A stretch of DNA of 64,000 nucleotides from assembly GCA_964368875.1 (NCBI GenBank), contig CAYJDG010000004.1, positions 1 through 64,000 of the forward strand, in the 5' to 3' direction. This stretch comes from CAYJDG01 sp964368875 (GTDB taxonomy: Bacteria > Pseudomonadota > Alphaproteobacteria > Micavibrionales > Micavibrionaceae). Under the pieces are notes generated by a model. The model saw only the letters and a list, made by a program, of their open reading frames with translations. It did no database searches and was not told where the DNA came from. Of this stretch, positions 51,176-60,303 are shown one piece after another; the first letter of the stretch is position 1, and each line of letters opens with the position of its first letter. The position numbers and the translations under genes were made by a program.

Positions 51176-54034
51176 ATGAATAAAAAAGTAACCACTGTTC
51201 TCAGCTACGCTACTCTGCCAGGCATCGTGCCCTGGCTTAAAGGGCTTGGGCTGAATTTTGGTTATCTGGCTTATCTGATGGCTCTGATTTTCAGATCAGT
51301 GCGTCTACTGCCTGTCCATCACCCGTATCTGATGATTCAGAATATGGGTCGCTTTAGTATTCGTCAGGTTCTCGCAGCTGGCGCGCAGAACCTGCATGGC
51401 GGGACGCGCAATATAGATCAATACATCATCTTCATTGGCTTCCTTGCCGGAATCGTGCTGCTGGTCGGCCAATTTGTCCTGCTCTTTGCCGCGATTGCCA
51501 TCCACAGCGCGGAGGCCTCAGGTCTGACGCAAGCCTGTGCCCACACCAGCGGTTTCTGCTTCAGTATGTTCAATACTACCAACCCCGGAACCGATGTCGC
51601 GTTCGTCATGCTCGACTACGTCTTCCAGATTCCGGGCATGTTCAACTCAATCGTGATGTTCGACACCGCGACCGGGCTGCCTCTTGCATATAACGACATT
51701 TCGCAGACAGCAAAAGGTATGCATATGCTCTTTGCTTTCTACAGCAGAGGGATGCTGCTCATCGCAGTCCTGATTGTGTGTTACTACGCTTTTGTGGTTG
51801 TGGTTGAAACAGCCCAGACCGGCGTTCCGTTTGGCGCACGCTTTGCCAACGTCTATGTACCAATCCGTTTGATTATTGCGCTAACGCTGCTGGTTCCAAC
51901 ATATTACGGTTTGAATTCCGGCCAATGGCTGACCCTCAAAATCGCCAAAATGGGTTCGTCTCTGGCGACCAACGCGTGGCTGGTTCATAACAATGTCGCA
52001 GGCGACAACCCGCTTGGGCTGACCATGCGCGAGATGGTCGTCTCGCCGCATATTGAAGATATTGGCAGCGTGGTGACATTCTTCGAACTCACTCGCGTCT
52101 GCGAGTTTGCCTATAAACTGCAATATAACAAGGATATCAAAGCTTATATCGTTCGCCCTGCAGCGTATAACGCTGTCATGGACTCTCAGGAGTTAACTGC
52201 GGCTTCGGACTTTACCAATACGCTGACTTTCACTGGTAACGGTGCAATCCGGATCGTGAATGGTGAGAAAGATACTGCGAAATACGGCAAGTATCTGGGT
52301 TTCGTGAAACCCTATTGTGGCGCCATCACGCTCGAAGTCGATTCGATTAACGTTCCGGGCATTCGCACAGTCTATGAAACATATTTCAATATGATGAAGC
52401 AGATGTGGGTCGCGCCGGATTTCATCGTCTATGGTCTGAAGACTGCTCTCATTCAATACAGTCCCAAGGGTCAAAAGGGTGACGCTTGTGGACCTGTGAC
52501 CACAACGCCATGGGGTGCGATCTGTACCGGAACGGCTCCCACCTGCGAATGCAAAGACGCTGGTTATTCCTTCCATATCGACCAGAAGCAGCTCTTTCAG
52601 GTAAACTTTGATACCCAGATGACCGCTGCGATCAGTACCCTGCGGGGCACGACCAACGATTACATGAAGATGACTCCGTCGATGAAGGATCTTGGCTGGG
52701 GCGGGGCAGGCGTTTGGTTCAGCCGCCTGGGCGACTATAACGGCGCACTTGTGACTGCGGCGATCAAAATCCCAACTCCGACGTCAATGCCAGCCGTGAT
52801 GGAATTCACGCGTAAAATTAAGTCAAAGGTCGATAAAAACGGTAAGCCTACCGACAAATTCGACCCTATTCTGCCTACCGGTAAAACAGTCGATAATTAT
52901 TGGCAGGAGGCCGATCTTGATGATCCGTCGCTTGACATGAAAATGGCCACATTCCTGAACAAGGTTTATTCCGACCTCAACGGGGCCGATATGAGCGCTG
53001 ACCTTGAAACTAAAAAGAATTCGAGCCCGGTCATCGATACCATCAATCAGATCTTCGGGATTTCCGGACTTTATGAATTGCGCAAGAATTCTGATGTCAT
53101 CCCTCTTTCACGGCTCGCCGCACTTGGCCGGGGCATCATTGAGCGCTCGATTACCTTCCTGGGCGGCTCGCTGATTATGTCAGGGCTCGGCGGAATTATG
53201 GGCGCCATGGATACGCCGGGAGCCAGTGGCATGGCTAAGGGCCTTTCTGCGGTATCAAGTATGATCTCCAGTCTCGGCCTCGTCGGGCTGAGTATCGGTG
53301 TAACGCTCTATTATATTATTCCGATGATGCCGTTTTTGTATTTCTTCTTCGCTGTAGGACGCTGGGTTAAAAGCATTTTTGAAGCCATGGTTGGCATACC
53401 GCTGTGGGCGCTTGCGCATATCAAGATCGACGGGGAAGGTATCCCCGCGCAGGCCGCAGCCAACGGCTATTATCTCCTCTTAGAAATCATGATACGCCCG
53501 ATCCTAACCGTCTTCGGGCTGCTTGCCGCCATGACGATCTTTAATGCCAGCGTCGTTATGCTGGACTCGATCTTTAACGTGGTGGTTCGTAACGTGGGTG
53601 GGTATGACCCCTACCCGGCAGGCAGTAGCGGGGCGTTTAGCGCCGCGCCCAAGACCTTCGAACAGAGCGAGGTCGCCCGGGAAGCGATTGATGAATTCAT
53701 GTACACCCTTATTTACGCATTCATCCTGTACATCATTGGCACGTCTGCCTTTAAGCTGATCGACCTGATTCCGAATGGGGTGCTGCGCTTTATCGGCTCC
53801 GGTGTCTCAAGCTTCAATGAAAAAGCCGCAGATCCGCTTGCCAGCATGACGAGATACACAAGCGCGGCCCCAGAGTTCACCCAGCAGCTTAGAGCCGGCA
53901 TTAGCAATCTGGGCGAGAAAAGCGGTGATGCTGTCGCCGGGATTATGGGCGCAGGCGGTTCAGGTCGGGCTGGGTCGTTTGCGCAGGGTAAAATGGGCGT
54001 AAGCCAATCACTTGGCGAGAGAATGAAAAGATAG
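51176..54034 (+). CDS. DotA/TraY-like polytopic membrane protein, paralogue 2
   Basis: 952 residues, 21 bp after paralogue 1. It shares the N-terminal block RLLPVHHPYLMIQNMGRFSI (near residues 42-61), NIDQYIIFIGFLAG, VVETAQTGVPFGARFANV and LGWGGAGVWF near 505. The C-terminal MPFLYFFFAVGRWVKSIFEAM and IPLWALAH are near 717-748. The central region is the shortest of the three, with a cysteine cluster (GDACGPVTTTPWGAICTG and TCECKD) not seen in the others. The C-terminus is Gly/Ser-rich and lacks the Pro-rich tail of paralogue 1. Probably co-transcribed with it. Confidence 0.75.
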   Translation: MNKKVTTVLSYATLPGIVPWLKGLGLNFGYLAYLMALIFRSVRLLPVHHPYLMIQNMGRFSIRQVLAAGAQNLHGGTRNIDQYIIFIGFLAGIVLLVGQFVLLFAAIAIHSAEASGLTQACAHTSGFCFSMFNTTNPGTDVAFVMLDYVFQIPGMFNSIVMFDTATGLPLAYNDISQTAKGMHMLFAFYSRGMLLIAVLIVCYYAFVVVVETAQTGVPFGARFANVYVPIRLIIALTLLVPTYYGLNSGQWLTLKIAKMGSSLATNAWLVHNNVAGDNPLGLTMREMVVSPHIEDIGSVVTFFELTRVCEFAYKLQYNKDIKAYIVRPAAYNAVMDSQELTAASDFTNTLTFTGNGAIRIVNGEKDTAKYGKYLGFVKPYCGAITLEVDSINVPGIRTVYETYFNMMKQMWVAPDFIVYGLKTALIQYSPKGQKGDACGPVTTTPWGAICTGTAPTCECKDAGYSFHIDQKQLFQVNFDTQMTAAISTLRGTTNDYMKMTPSMKDLGWGGAGVWFSRLGDYNGALVTAAIKIPTPTSMPAVMEFTRKIKSKVDKNGKPTDKFDPILPTGKTVDNYWQEADLDDPSLDMKMATFLNKVYSDLNGADMSADLETKKNSSPVIDTINQIFGISGLYELRKNSDVIPLSRLAALGRGIIERSITFLGGSLIMSGLGGIMGAMDTPGASGMAKGLSAVSSMISSLGLVGLSIGVTLYYIIPMMPFLYFFFAVGRWVKSIFEAMVGIPLWALAHIKIDGEGIPAQAAANGYYLLLEIMIRPILTVFGLLAAMTIFNASVVMLDSIFNVVVRNVGGYDPYPAGSSGAFSAAPKTFEQSEVAREAIDEFMYTLIYAFILYIIGTSAFKLIDLIPNGVLRFIGSGVSSFNEKAADPLASMTRYTSAAPEFTQQLRAGISNLGEKSGDAVAGIMGAGGSGRAGSFAQGKMGVSQSLGERMKR

Positions 54035-54078
54035 CTGATGCAGGAGCGGATTGGGGTAAACCCTTGCGCCGGGCATCT

Positions 54079-54107
54079 TTTACAGTGTGTGGAGACTATG
54101 GTAGGAT
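54079..54107 (+). promoter_or_regulatory. candidate promoter between paralogues 2 and 3
   Basis: TTTACA, 17 bases, TAGGAT in a 146-bp gap between the stop of paralogue 2 and the start of paralogue 3. The -10 has the same sequence as the strong promoter at 28022-28051. Confidence 0.4.
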
Positions 54108-54180
54108 ATATAGAAAATTTAAGTAAAGATTTGGTAACCTTGAAATTGGCGGGTTTGTGCCCTCGGAAGGGTCTGTGGAT

Positions 54181-57100
54181 ATGAGTTCAGCGCGTTTTAC
54201 GACTGGTTCGATCGTTAAATATTCCCTTCTTCCTAGGGTTTTGCCTCGTTTTAACGAGCTTTTCCTGTCAGGATTTCATCATATTGCCTTCCTGATGGCC
54301 CAAATCTATGGAGCCGTCCGCCTTTTACCACCTTCCCACCCCTATTTACGCTCTGAGAATATTAGCAAGTTTAACATTCGGCAGGTTATTGCCGCTGCCG
54401 CCGGTCATCTTGTCTTTCGTCGCGAGAATATCGACCAGATTATCGTTTTCTTTGTCATGTTGGGCGGGATTATCCTGCTTGTCCTGCAAACCCTGACGGT
54501 TCTCGGCGCCTTGTTGATGCCGATATCCTTCGCCGCCCCAGCGCCAGTGCCGGCAACACCTCTGAGCTTTAACTTCTACTTCGGCCAGCCTACATATGGC
54601 GGCGCAGGTCCTGGACAGGATCTGGCGTTTATTCTCCTCGACCGGGTGTTTGGTGTTCCGGGGATTTTCGAATCCTGCGTTGACCCATCCTTGGGTGTAG
54701 ATTGCTACGGCACTCTGCCCGACCTGAAGCTTGATCTTGCGAACCCCATTTACAGACCCGCGACCTTTCCTTGGCCTTTCCACATAGGTCTGCACGCCAT
54801 GCTCGAGTTCTACAGCATGGGCCTTCTGGTCGTAGCCTGCTTTATCATTCTCTATTTTGTGATCGTGATTGTTGCCGAAACGGCACAAACCGGAACCCCA
54901 TTCGGGAAACGATTTAATACTGTCTGGGCACCCTTACGCTTGGTTATGGCGCTCGGCCTCCTGATCCCGATCACCAGCGGGTTGAACAGCGCGCAGTACA
55001 TCACGCTCTACATGGCCAAATTAGGCTCCAATTTTGCGAGCAATGGCTGGATTTATTATAACGCCGGGATTGGTTCATGGGGCGCCGCGCAGGCGGTTAA
55101 CCTCGTCGCCAAACCACAGACCCCTGAAGTCGATTCTCTTCTGCAATTCATCATGCTTGCCCATGCCTGTAAGGCACTTGAAGAGGGGTATCTGGCTCAA
55201 CCTAAGATCAACACCTCAGGTACGCCTGCCAGCTGTTCGGGGATTGATCCAAGTGATGATGGGTATGCAGGCGGTACAGTCGACAACTCGGAAAACTATA
55301 TCGATGCCTATCTGGTGAAATATGACCTAAGCGGCGTCAATGATGCCATCCGCATGTCGGTCACGGATTATGCAGCTGCCCGAACCTTCTTTGACGGGGG
55401 CGACATGGTTGTTCGTTTTGGCGACCGTGGCTGTGACTTTACGACCCAGATGGGTCGCGTTTATCCTACCTGTGGCGAAGTCATTATCCCGATGGTCAAC
55501 CCTTCCAACCGGCCGTCTGAAGCCGGCGCGACATCCATGCAGGCCAACTATTATGAGACCCTGCGCTTCTTGTGGGGCGAGTATGGCGCCACCTCACCTA
55601 TGCACTACAAGTCCTATCAGTTCTGTAAAAAACCTGACATGGACAGCTATATCTTCAATACGTCTACGATTGGCGACCAGCAGATTCGTCAAAAGGCCCT
55701 CGCGATCGTCCAGCACTCAATCTGTGGTGAAGAGGGTGGCACAACGCCACAGCTCAATCTCTATGGCGCAGCTGGTACCTATACCGTGCCCGCATCTTAT
55801 TATGAGCCGCTCGCCAATGAAGACTGGTACACGCACGCCGTCCAGCATTACCGCGAAGGTGAAGGCATTGCAGTTGCGCGCGCCGCTGGGCGCGACTATC
55901 CGGCAGCTGTATTTAAGGACTCTGGCTACCCGGACTCCGTGGCCGTTTCAGACTTCGATGGTACGTCTGATGTAATTGCCGAAAACATTGTTCGCCGCGG
56001 CATGCTCGCACAGATCAATGCGATCGCCAGTACTGATGAATTTGAAATGATCAAAAACGATCCTTCGACATTCATCCAGATGTCGCAACTCTCACGCGGC
56101 TGGGCCGGTGCCGGGATGTGGTATAACCAGATTGCCCGTATCAACGGCAGCATCACGGCGGCAGCGATTAACTATCCTCAGCCAACCCGCATGCCGTTTA
56201 TGATGGAAAGCGTTCTGACTAAGGTTCGCCAGAACAACCAGAACACCACGCCGCAGGACCAGTTCAACCCGAACTTCGGTAAGAAAAATGCCATGGTTCT
56301 GAAACGTGGCGAAACCGAGACCTATGCCGCCGCGATCCTGAATACGATCTATAATAACTGGCAGGGCAACCGGAACCTCTTCAAGCCGCAGACTGGCAAC
56401 CCGATGCTCGACTTCATCAACTATATCTTCGGGACGAAAGGTCTTTTCAGTCTTGATGATCCACAGAACCAGGTCGCCAGCCCGCTGGCGCTCCTGTCTT
56501 CAATGGGCAAGAGCATGGTGGAAGCTTCGGTTCGCAACCTGTTCATGGGGACAGGCGCGATGGCTGTATCCATGGTGAAGTTTGCTGGTATCGAAGAAGC
56601 CTCCAAGGCTGTCAGTGACATTCTGATGACGATCTCGATGATGACGCTTTCGGCTGGTATCACGCTCTATTACGTGCTGCCGTTCATGCCGTTCGTTTAC
56701 TTCTTCTTTGCGGTCGGCAACTGGGTCAAAGGGATCTTTGAGGCCATGGTCGGGGTGCCGCTTTGGGCGCTCGCACATATCCGCATCGACGGCAATGGCC
56801 TGCCTGGCGAAGCTGCCATGAACGGCTATTACATGCTGTTTGAAATCTTCCTGCGACCGATTCTGATCCTTTTCGGCCTGATCGCCTCGGTCAGTATCTT
56901 CTCGGCAATGGCCTCGGTGCTGAACGGGATATGGCCGATGGCTTCGAAAAACGTCGGTGGTGCGAACTTTGATAACTCGGCCACTGCCGGATGGGTTGAA
57001 GCTGTACGTGGTCCGGTTGACCAGTTGTTCTTCTCGGTCATGTACGCCGTCATCCTGTATATTATGGCGATGTCCTCCTTCAAATTGATCGACCTGATTC

Positions 57101-57291
57101 CTAACCAGATCATGCGCTGGCTCGGATCCGGTGTGTCGACCTTCAGCGATCTGACCGGCGACCCTGGCCAGAGCCTGATGCAGTACGGCAACTCGATCGG
57201 TGGCCAGATCAGCCAGCAGGCAACCTCAGGGATGCAGCAGCTGGGTCAGGGCGGCAGAAACCTTATCAATGGTATTCAGGCTGTGAAGTAA
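54181..57291 (+). CDS. DotA/TraY-like polytopic membrane protein, paralogue 3
   Basis: 1,036 residues from ATG 54181, with GGAAGGG about ten bases upstream; GTG 54157 is an alternative. N-terminal block RLLPPSHPYLRSENISKFNI, then NIDQIIVFFVMLGG, AETAQTGTPFGKRFNTV and NSAQYITLYMAKLGS as in paralogue 1. The long central region has GWAGAGMWYNQI near 640 and a cysteine in YPTCGEVIIP near 432. The C-terminal MPFVYFFFAVGNWVKGIFEAM and VPLWALAH are near 836-867. It ends GQGGRNLINGIQAVK and is followed by a terminator. It may be separately transcribed. Confidence 0.75.
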   Translation: MSSARFTTGSIVKYSLLPRVLPRFNELFLSGFHHIAFLMAQIYGAVRLLPPSHPYLRSENISKFNIRQVIAAAAGHLVFRRENIDQIIVFFVMLGGIILLVLQTLTVLGALLMPISFAAPAPVPATPLSFNFYFGQPTYGGAGPGQDLAFILLDRVFGVPGIFESCVDPSLGVDCYGTLPDLKLDLANPIYRPATFPWPFHIGLHAMLEFYSMGLLVVACFIILYFVIVIVAETAQTGTPFGKRFNTVWAPLRLVMALGLLIPITSGLNSAQYITLYMAKLGSNFASNGWIYYNAGIGSWGAAQAVNLVAKPQTPEVDSLLQFIMLAHACKALEEGYLAQPKINTSGTPASCSGIDPSDDGYAGGTVDNSENYIDAYLVKYDLSGVNDAIRMSVTDYAAARTFFDGGDMVVRFGDRGCDFTTQMGRVYPTCGEVIIPMVNPSNRPSEAGATSMQANYYETLRFLWGEYGATSPMHYKSYQFCKKPDMDSYIFNTSTIGDQQIRQKALAIVQHSICGEEGGTTPQLNLYGAAGTYTVPASYYEPLANEDWYTHAVQHYREGEGIAVARAAGRDYPAAVFKDSGYPDSVAVSDFDGTSDVIAENIVRRGMLAQINAIASTDEFEMIKNDPSTFIQMSQLSRGWAGAGMWYNQIARINGSITAAAINYPQPTRMPFMMESVLTKVRQNNQNTTPQDQFNPNFGKKNAMVLKRGETETYAAAILNTIYNNWQGNRNLFKPQTGNPMLDFINYIFGTKGLFSLDDPQNQVASPLALLSSMGKSMVEASVRNLFMGTGAMAVSMVKFAGIEEASKAVSDILMTISMMTLSAGITLYYVLPFMPFVYFFFAVGNWVKGIFEAMVGVPLWALAHIRIDGNGLPGEAAMNGYYMLFEIFLRPILILFGLIASVSIFSAMASVLNGIWPMASKNVGGANFDNSATAGWVEAVRGPVDQLFFSVMYAVILYIMAMSSFKLIDLIPNQIMRWLGSGVSTFSDLTGDPGQSLMQYGNSIGGQISQQATSGMQQLGQGGRNLINGIQAVK

Positions 57292-57311
57292 GGACCGATG
57301 ATTTGAGATAC

Positions 57312-57342
57312 AAAAAACCAGGCCTTACAGCCTGGTTTTTTT
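57312..57342 (+). terminator. rho-independent terminator after the DotA/TraY-like genes
   Basis: AACCAGGC, loop CTTACA, GCCTGGTT followed by a T run, with an A run before the stem. It can also serve the convergent mlaC gene. Confidence 0.9.
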
Positions 57343-57363
57343 ATTCTTATGGCCTGCAAGCAC

Positions 57364-58077
57364 TTAGTTAGCTGCTGTTGTTCCGCCGCCTGATTTGAGG
57401 TGATCGATCAGGACATCGATATTGCCGCCGCCGCGCTGGATAACGGACGAGAAATCAGAGCGCTGGGTGACGCTCATGCTGACGCCTGAAACAAGAACAT
57501 CAACGATTTTATATTTGCCGCCTTTAGAGCGAACGCGCCAGTCGACCTGAATATCCTGCCCACCGTCTGCGGGATGGATGTACGAGGTCACCAAAGTGTC
57601 CGACTCGCTGATCGAGCGGAACGACTTGGCTTCGAATTTCTGGCCTTTATAATCACCGAAGCGGCTGGCATAGACATCGACAACCATCCGGCGGAACTGC
57701 ACGAGGTAGTTCTTTTGCTGGACAGGTGTGGCTGTATTCCAGTAACGCCCCAATGCGAAACGGCCGATCGTATCGAGATCGAAGCTGGTATCGAGTAATT
57801 TTCTGAACTCGGCCTTTTTCTCCGCTTCACCGCTTTTTGGGTTAGACAGGAACTTGAGCCCGCTTTCCGCCGTCGACTGAACGAATTTAAAGGCGCCCTG
57901 AGCGACTTCGGGAGAAGCAGCGGCATCAATCGCCGCGTTCGTCGCCTGGGGGGCGTCAGGAGCCGTCAGATCGGCCGCCCGGGCCAAAGCCAGAGGGCTA
58001 ACCGATAAAAGTACTGCTGCTGCGCCAGTGAGGAGCCAGTGAGATTTGTAGATCATTGCCTTAACCCGCCTTTTCAT
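57364..58077 (-). CDS. mlaC: phospholipid-binding protein MlaC (Ttg2 family)
   Basis: Periplasmic carrier that moves phospholipid between outer-membrane MlaA and the inner-membrane transporter. The signal peptide ends about residue 34 (LALARA) from the ATG at 58077; ATG 58056 gives a shorter version. The mature domain shows FRKLLDTSFDLDTIGRFALGRYW near residues 90-112 and KNYLVQFRRMVVDVYASRF near 121-139, with KYKIVDVLVSGVSM near 188. These are the family marks. At 237 residues it is complete. The transporter genes mlaFED are absent from the window; mlaA lies upstream on the same strand. Confidence 0.93.
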   Translation of the reverse strand: MKRRVKAMIYKSHWLLTGAAAVLLSVSPLALARAADLTAPDAPQATNAAIDAAASPEVAQGAFKFVQSTAESGLKFLSNPKSGEAEKKAEFRKLLDTSFDLDTIGRFALGRYWNTATPVQQKNYLVQFRRMVVDVYASRFGDYKGQKFEAKSFRSISESDTLVTSYIHPADGGQDIQVDWRVRSKGGKYKIVDVLVSGVSMSVTQRSDFSSVIQRGGGNIDVLIDHLKSGGGTTAAN

Positions 58078-58163
58078 CAGGGTTCACCCCTGTACTATTC
58101 AAGTATATCAAAAATTCCTTAGACCAGTTCCGCGCCGCTGAAAAGCCCGGATTTCCAAAAAAA

Positions 58164-58191
58164 TAAAAAGGGGCCAACCGGCCCCCTTTTT
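58164..58191 (-). terminator. rho-independent terminator after mlaA
   Basis: On the minus strand AAAAAGGGGGCC, loop, GGCCCCTTTTT. It lies 14 bases past the mlaA stop and separates it from mlaC. Confidence 0.88.
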
Positions 58192-58204
58192 GAACATCCC
58201 AGAT

Positions 58205-58960
58205 TTAAGGGATGTCCGGGATATTTGCGGATGCACCGTCCTCATCATTGAGGAGAGCCTGGCGCCGCTGACCGTAGGTGCTGCGCATTGCAGCATAATA
58301 GTCGATCGAATTTTTCTTCAGGTCGGCGATTACATCCAAAAGCTCTTCACGCTTGTCGATCGCAGACACGCCAGCACGGGCATAGTACCAACCTTCGTTG
58401 TCGGTGTTGGTCAGCCAGATACGGATCGGATCAGCATATCCGTCGACGATCATGCCGGTTGTATCGCGCACCGAGCTTGGGCCGAAAAGCGGCAGCACGA
58501 GATATGGACCATGGCCGACGCCCCATTTGCCGAGCGTCTGACCGAAATCTTCTTCCTGATATTTGATACCTTCGTGCCCTGCCACATCGACCAGTCCGGC
58601 AAAGCCGAGCAGGCTGTTGGCAACCATACGGGTGGTCGCGTCACCGGCACCAGTCAGGTCGCCCTGCAGCAGGTTATTCCCAATGGTGATAGGGCTTTTC
58701 AGGTTTTGCAGGAAATTGCGTACGCCAGTTCTGGCAGGCTGCGGAACACCGGCGCGATAGCCGCGAGCAACTGGTTCAAGAACAGCTGTATCGACTACAT
58801 CGTTGAATTTGAAAATGCCGCGGTTAACGCCTTCAATCGGATCAGCGATTTCGCCGTCCTGCGCCGTTGCACAGCCGCTGAGCGTGAACACCGCAAGAAT
58901 GGCAAGCGCTAATGCGCCCCATGATGACGGTGAAGAAATGGTTTTTTGCGATGTCGTCAT
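58205..58960 (-). CDS. mlaA: outer-membrane lipoprotein MlaA (VacJ family)
   Basis: Outer-membrane protein that removes misplaced phospholipid from the outer leaflet and hands it to MlaC. Start at 58960 gives a lipoprotein signal with lipobox LSGC and lipidated Cys30. DPIEGVNRGIFKFNDVVDTAVLEPVARGYRAGVP and GVRNFLQNLKSPITIGNNLLQGD are family marks (quoted in part), as are GQTLGKWGVGHGPYLVLPLFGPSS near 155-178 and the Tyr-rich end. At 251 residues it is normal. A longer frame to 59041 has no lipoprotein logic. It has its own terminator. Confidence 0.95.
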   Translation of the reverse strand: MTTSQKTISSPSSWGALALAILAVFTLSGCATAQDGEIADPIEGVNRGIFKFNDVVDTAVLEPVARGYRAGVPQPARTGVRNFLQNLKSPITIGNNLLQGDLTGAGDATTRMVANSLLGFAGLVDVAGHEGIKYQEEDFGQTLGKWGVGHGPYLVLPLFGPSSVRDTTGMIVDGYADPIRIWLTNTDNEGWYYARAGVSAIDKREELLDVIADLKKNSIDYYAAMRSTYGQRRQALLNDEDGASANIPDIP

Positions 58961-59202
58961 AGTACCCCAAACCCTTTTTATATCCTTGTGTCCCCCGCGA
59001 GTGAACCTCAGTGCTAAAAAAAACACAGGCCCTGAACGCATCGCGTCTCACGAGTAGACCAGAACTGCGTTATCACTTGGTTAAAAAAACACGGAATTAG
59101 GTGAAATTTTCAACACGTTAGCAGACACTGGGACTAGATTTGCCGTGCGTAGCACCCTGCGTCAAGAGAGTGTTGCACCGAATGGTGGGAAGTGTTGCAA
59201 AT

Positions 59203-60303
59203 TTACCCATCTTCTAACGTCAGCAGGGTTGCCACACCGAGCAGTCCGCATAGCAATGCCGGGGACCAAGCGGACAGAAAAACAGGGATTTGATGTGACG
59301 AGCCCAAAGCCTGCAGGAAGCTTGACATAAAAAATACGAAAAATCCGACTAGAACGCCGCCGACGATAAACACGAAAGTATGACCCTGCCGCTGGGGCCG
59401 CAGAGCTACAGTCGCCGCCAGAAGGATCATGGCCGCATACAGCAACGGTTGGGCCAGCAGGCTCTGAAAATGGATACGGAGGCGGGTTGAGTCGAATCCG
59501 GTGGAATCGAGCGTCCCGATATAAGATGGCAGAGACCAAAATCCCATGGTCTGGGGAGACGAAAAGCTGTCCTCAATATCCCGCGGGGTCAAGCGCGTAG
59601 GGAGGGTTGCGGTTTTCAGGGGTTGGGAGGGCTTCCCCGGCTGATTAAGGACAGCATCCCGTAACTGCCAGCTGCCTTCTTTCAGCAGGGCAGCCCCTGC
59701 ATCAATGCGCCGTGTAAATTTGTCGGACGCGTCGAAAAACAGGACCATCACGTCGGTCAGCCGCCAATCAGGAACATCGATACGGGCGGCATGGAGAATG
59801 GCGTACCCGTCATCGGTTTCCTGCCGCAGCCACATCCCCTCGTCAAAAACAGCGATGGTTTCCTGCTCACGGTCGAGATAGGTGGTCTCCAGCACACTGT
59901 AACGGCTGTAAAAAAGGGCGCTGACAGGGTTAATGACGGCCATCATGAAGACCCCGGTCAACAGGCCGACCGCCAAAATCGGGGTGAGAAACTGCCAGAC
60001 AGATATTCCTGCCGAGCGCAGCACGACCAGCTCCTGACGACGCGCAAGCTGCCAGAAGGTATAAAGAGCGCTGAAGAGAATGATAAAGGGCGCAATGACG
60101 ATGGCCATTTCGGGCAATTTAAGCAGCCCCATCTGAATAATCGTGCCAAAATTGACGTCATCGTGCTTCGAGGCCCGGCGCAGCAATTCGACCATATCGA
60201 ACAGGAAAATGATCCCGAGCAGAATGACCGTCATGCCTAGCATATTGCCGGTATAGAGCCGCGCAAGGTACCGCGACAGGGTGCGAGGAAGCCCGGCAAT
60301 CAT
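59203..60303 (-). CDS. lptG: lipopolysaccharide transport permease LptG
   Basis: Inner-membrane permease of the LptB2FG ABC transporter that lifts lipopolysaccharide toward the Lpt bridge. Six helices are predicted with the periplasmic beta-jellyroll between the third and fourth. The N-terminus LSRYLARLYTGNMLGMTVILLGIIFLFDMVELLRR and GLLKLPEMAIVIAPFIILFSAL (quoted in part) are typical. At 366 residues it is normal. It starts with a four-base overlap on the lptF end, so the two are coupled. It ends 160 bp before the next gene. Confidence 0.94.
   Translation of the reverse strand: MIAGLPRTLSRYLARLYTGNMLGMTVILLGIIFLFDMVELLRRASKHDDVNFGTIIQMGLLKLPEMAIVIAPFIILFSALYTFWQLARRQELVVLRSAGISVWQFLTPILAVGLLTGVFMMAVINPVSALFYSRYSVLETTYLDREQETIAVFDEGMWLRQETDDGYAILHAARIDVPDWRLTDVMVLFFDASDKFTRRIDAGAALLKEGSWQLRDAVLNQPGKPSQPLKTATLPTRLTPRDIEDSFSSPQTMGFWSLPSYIGTLDSTGFDSTRLRIHFQSLLAQPLLYAAMILLAATVALRPQRQGHTFVFIVGGVLVGFFVFFMSSFLQALGSSHQIPVFLSAWSPALLCGLLGVATLLTLEDG

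Noticed and set aside
58190..58912. 240-codon open frame on the plus strand opposite mlaA
   Set aside because: Antisense of a gene with a lipobox and family motifs; no start signal.
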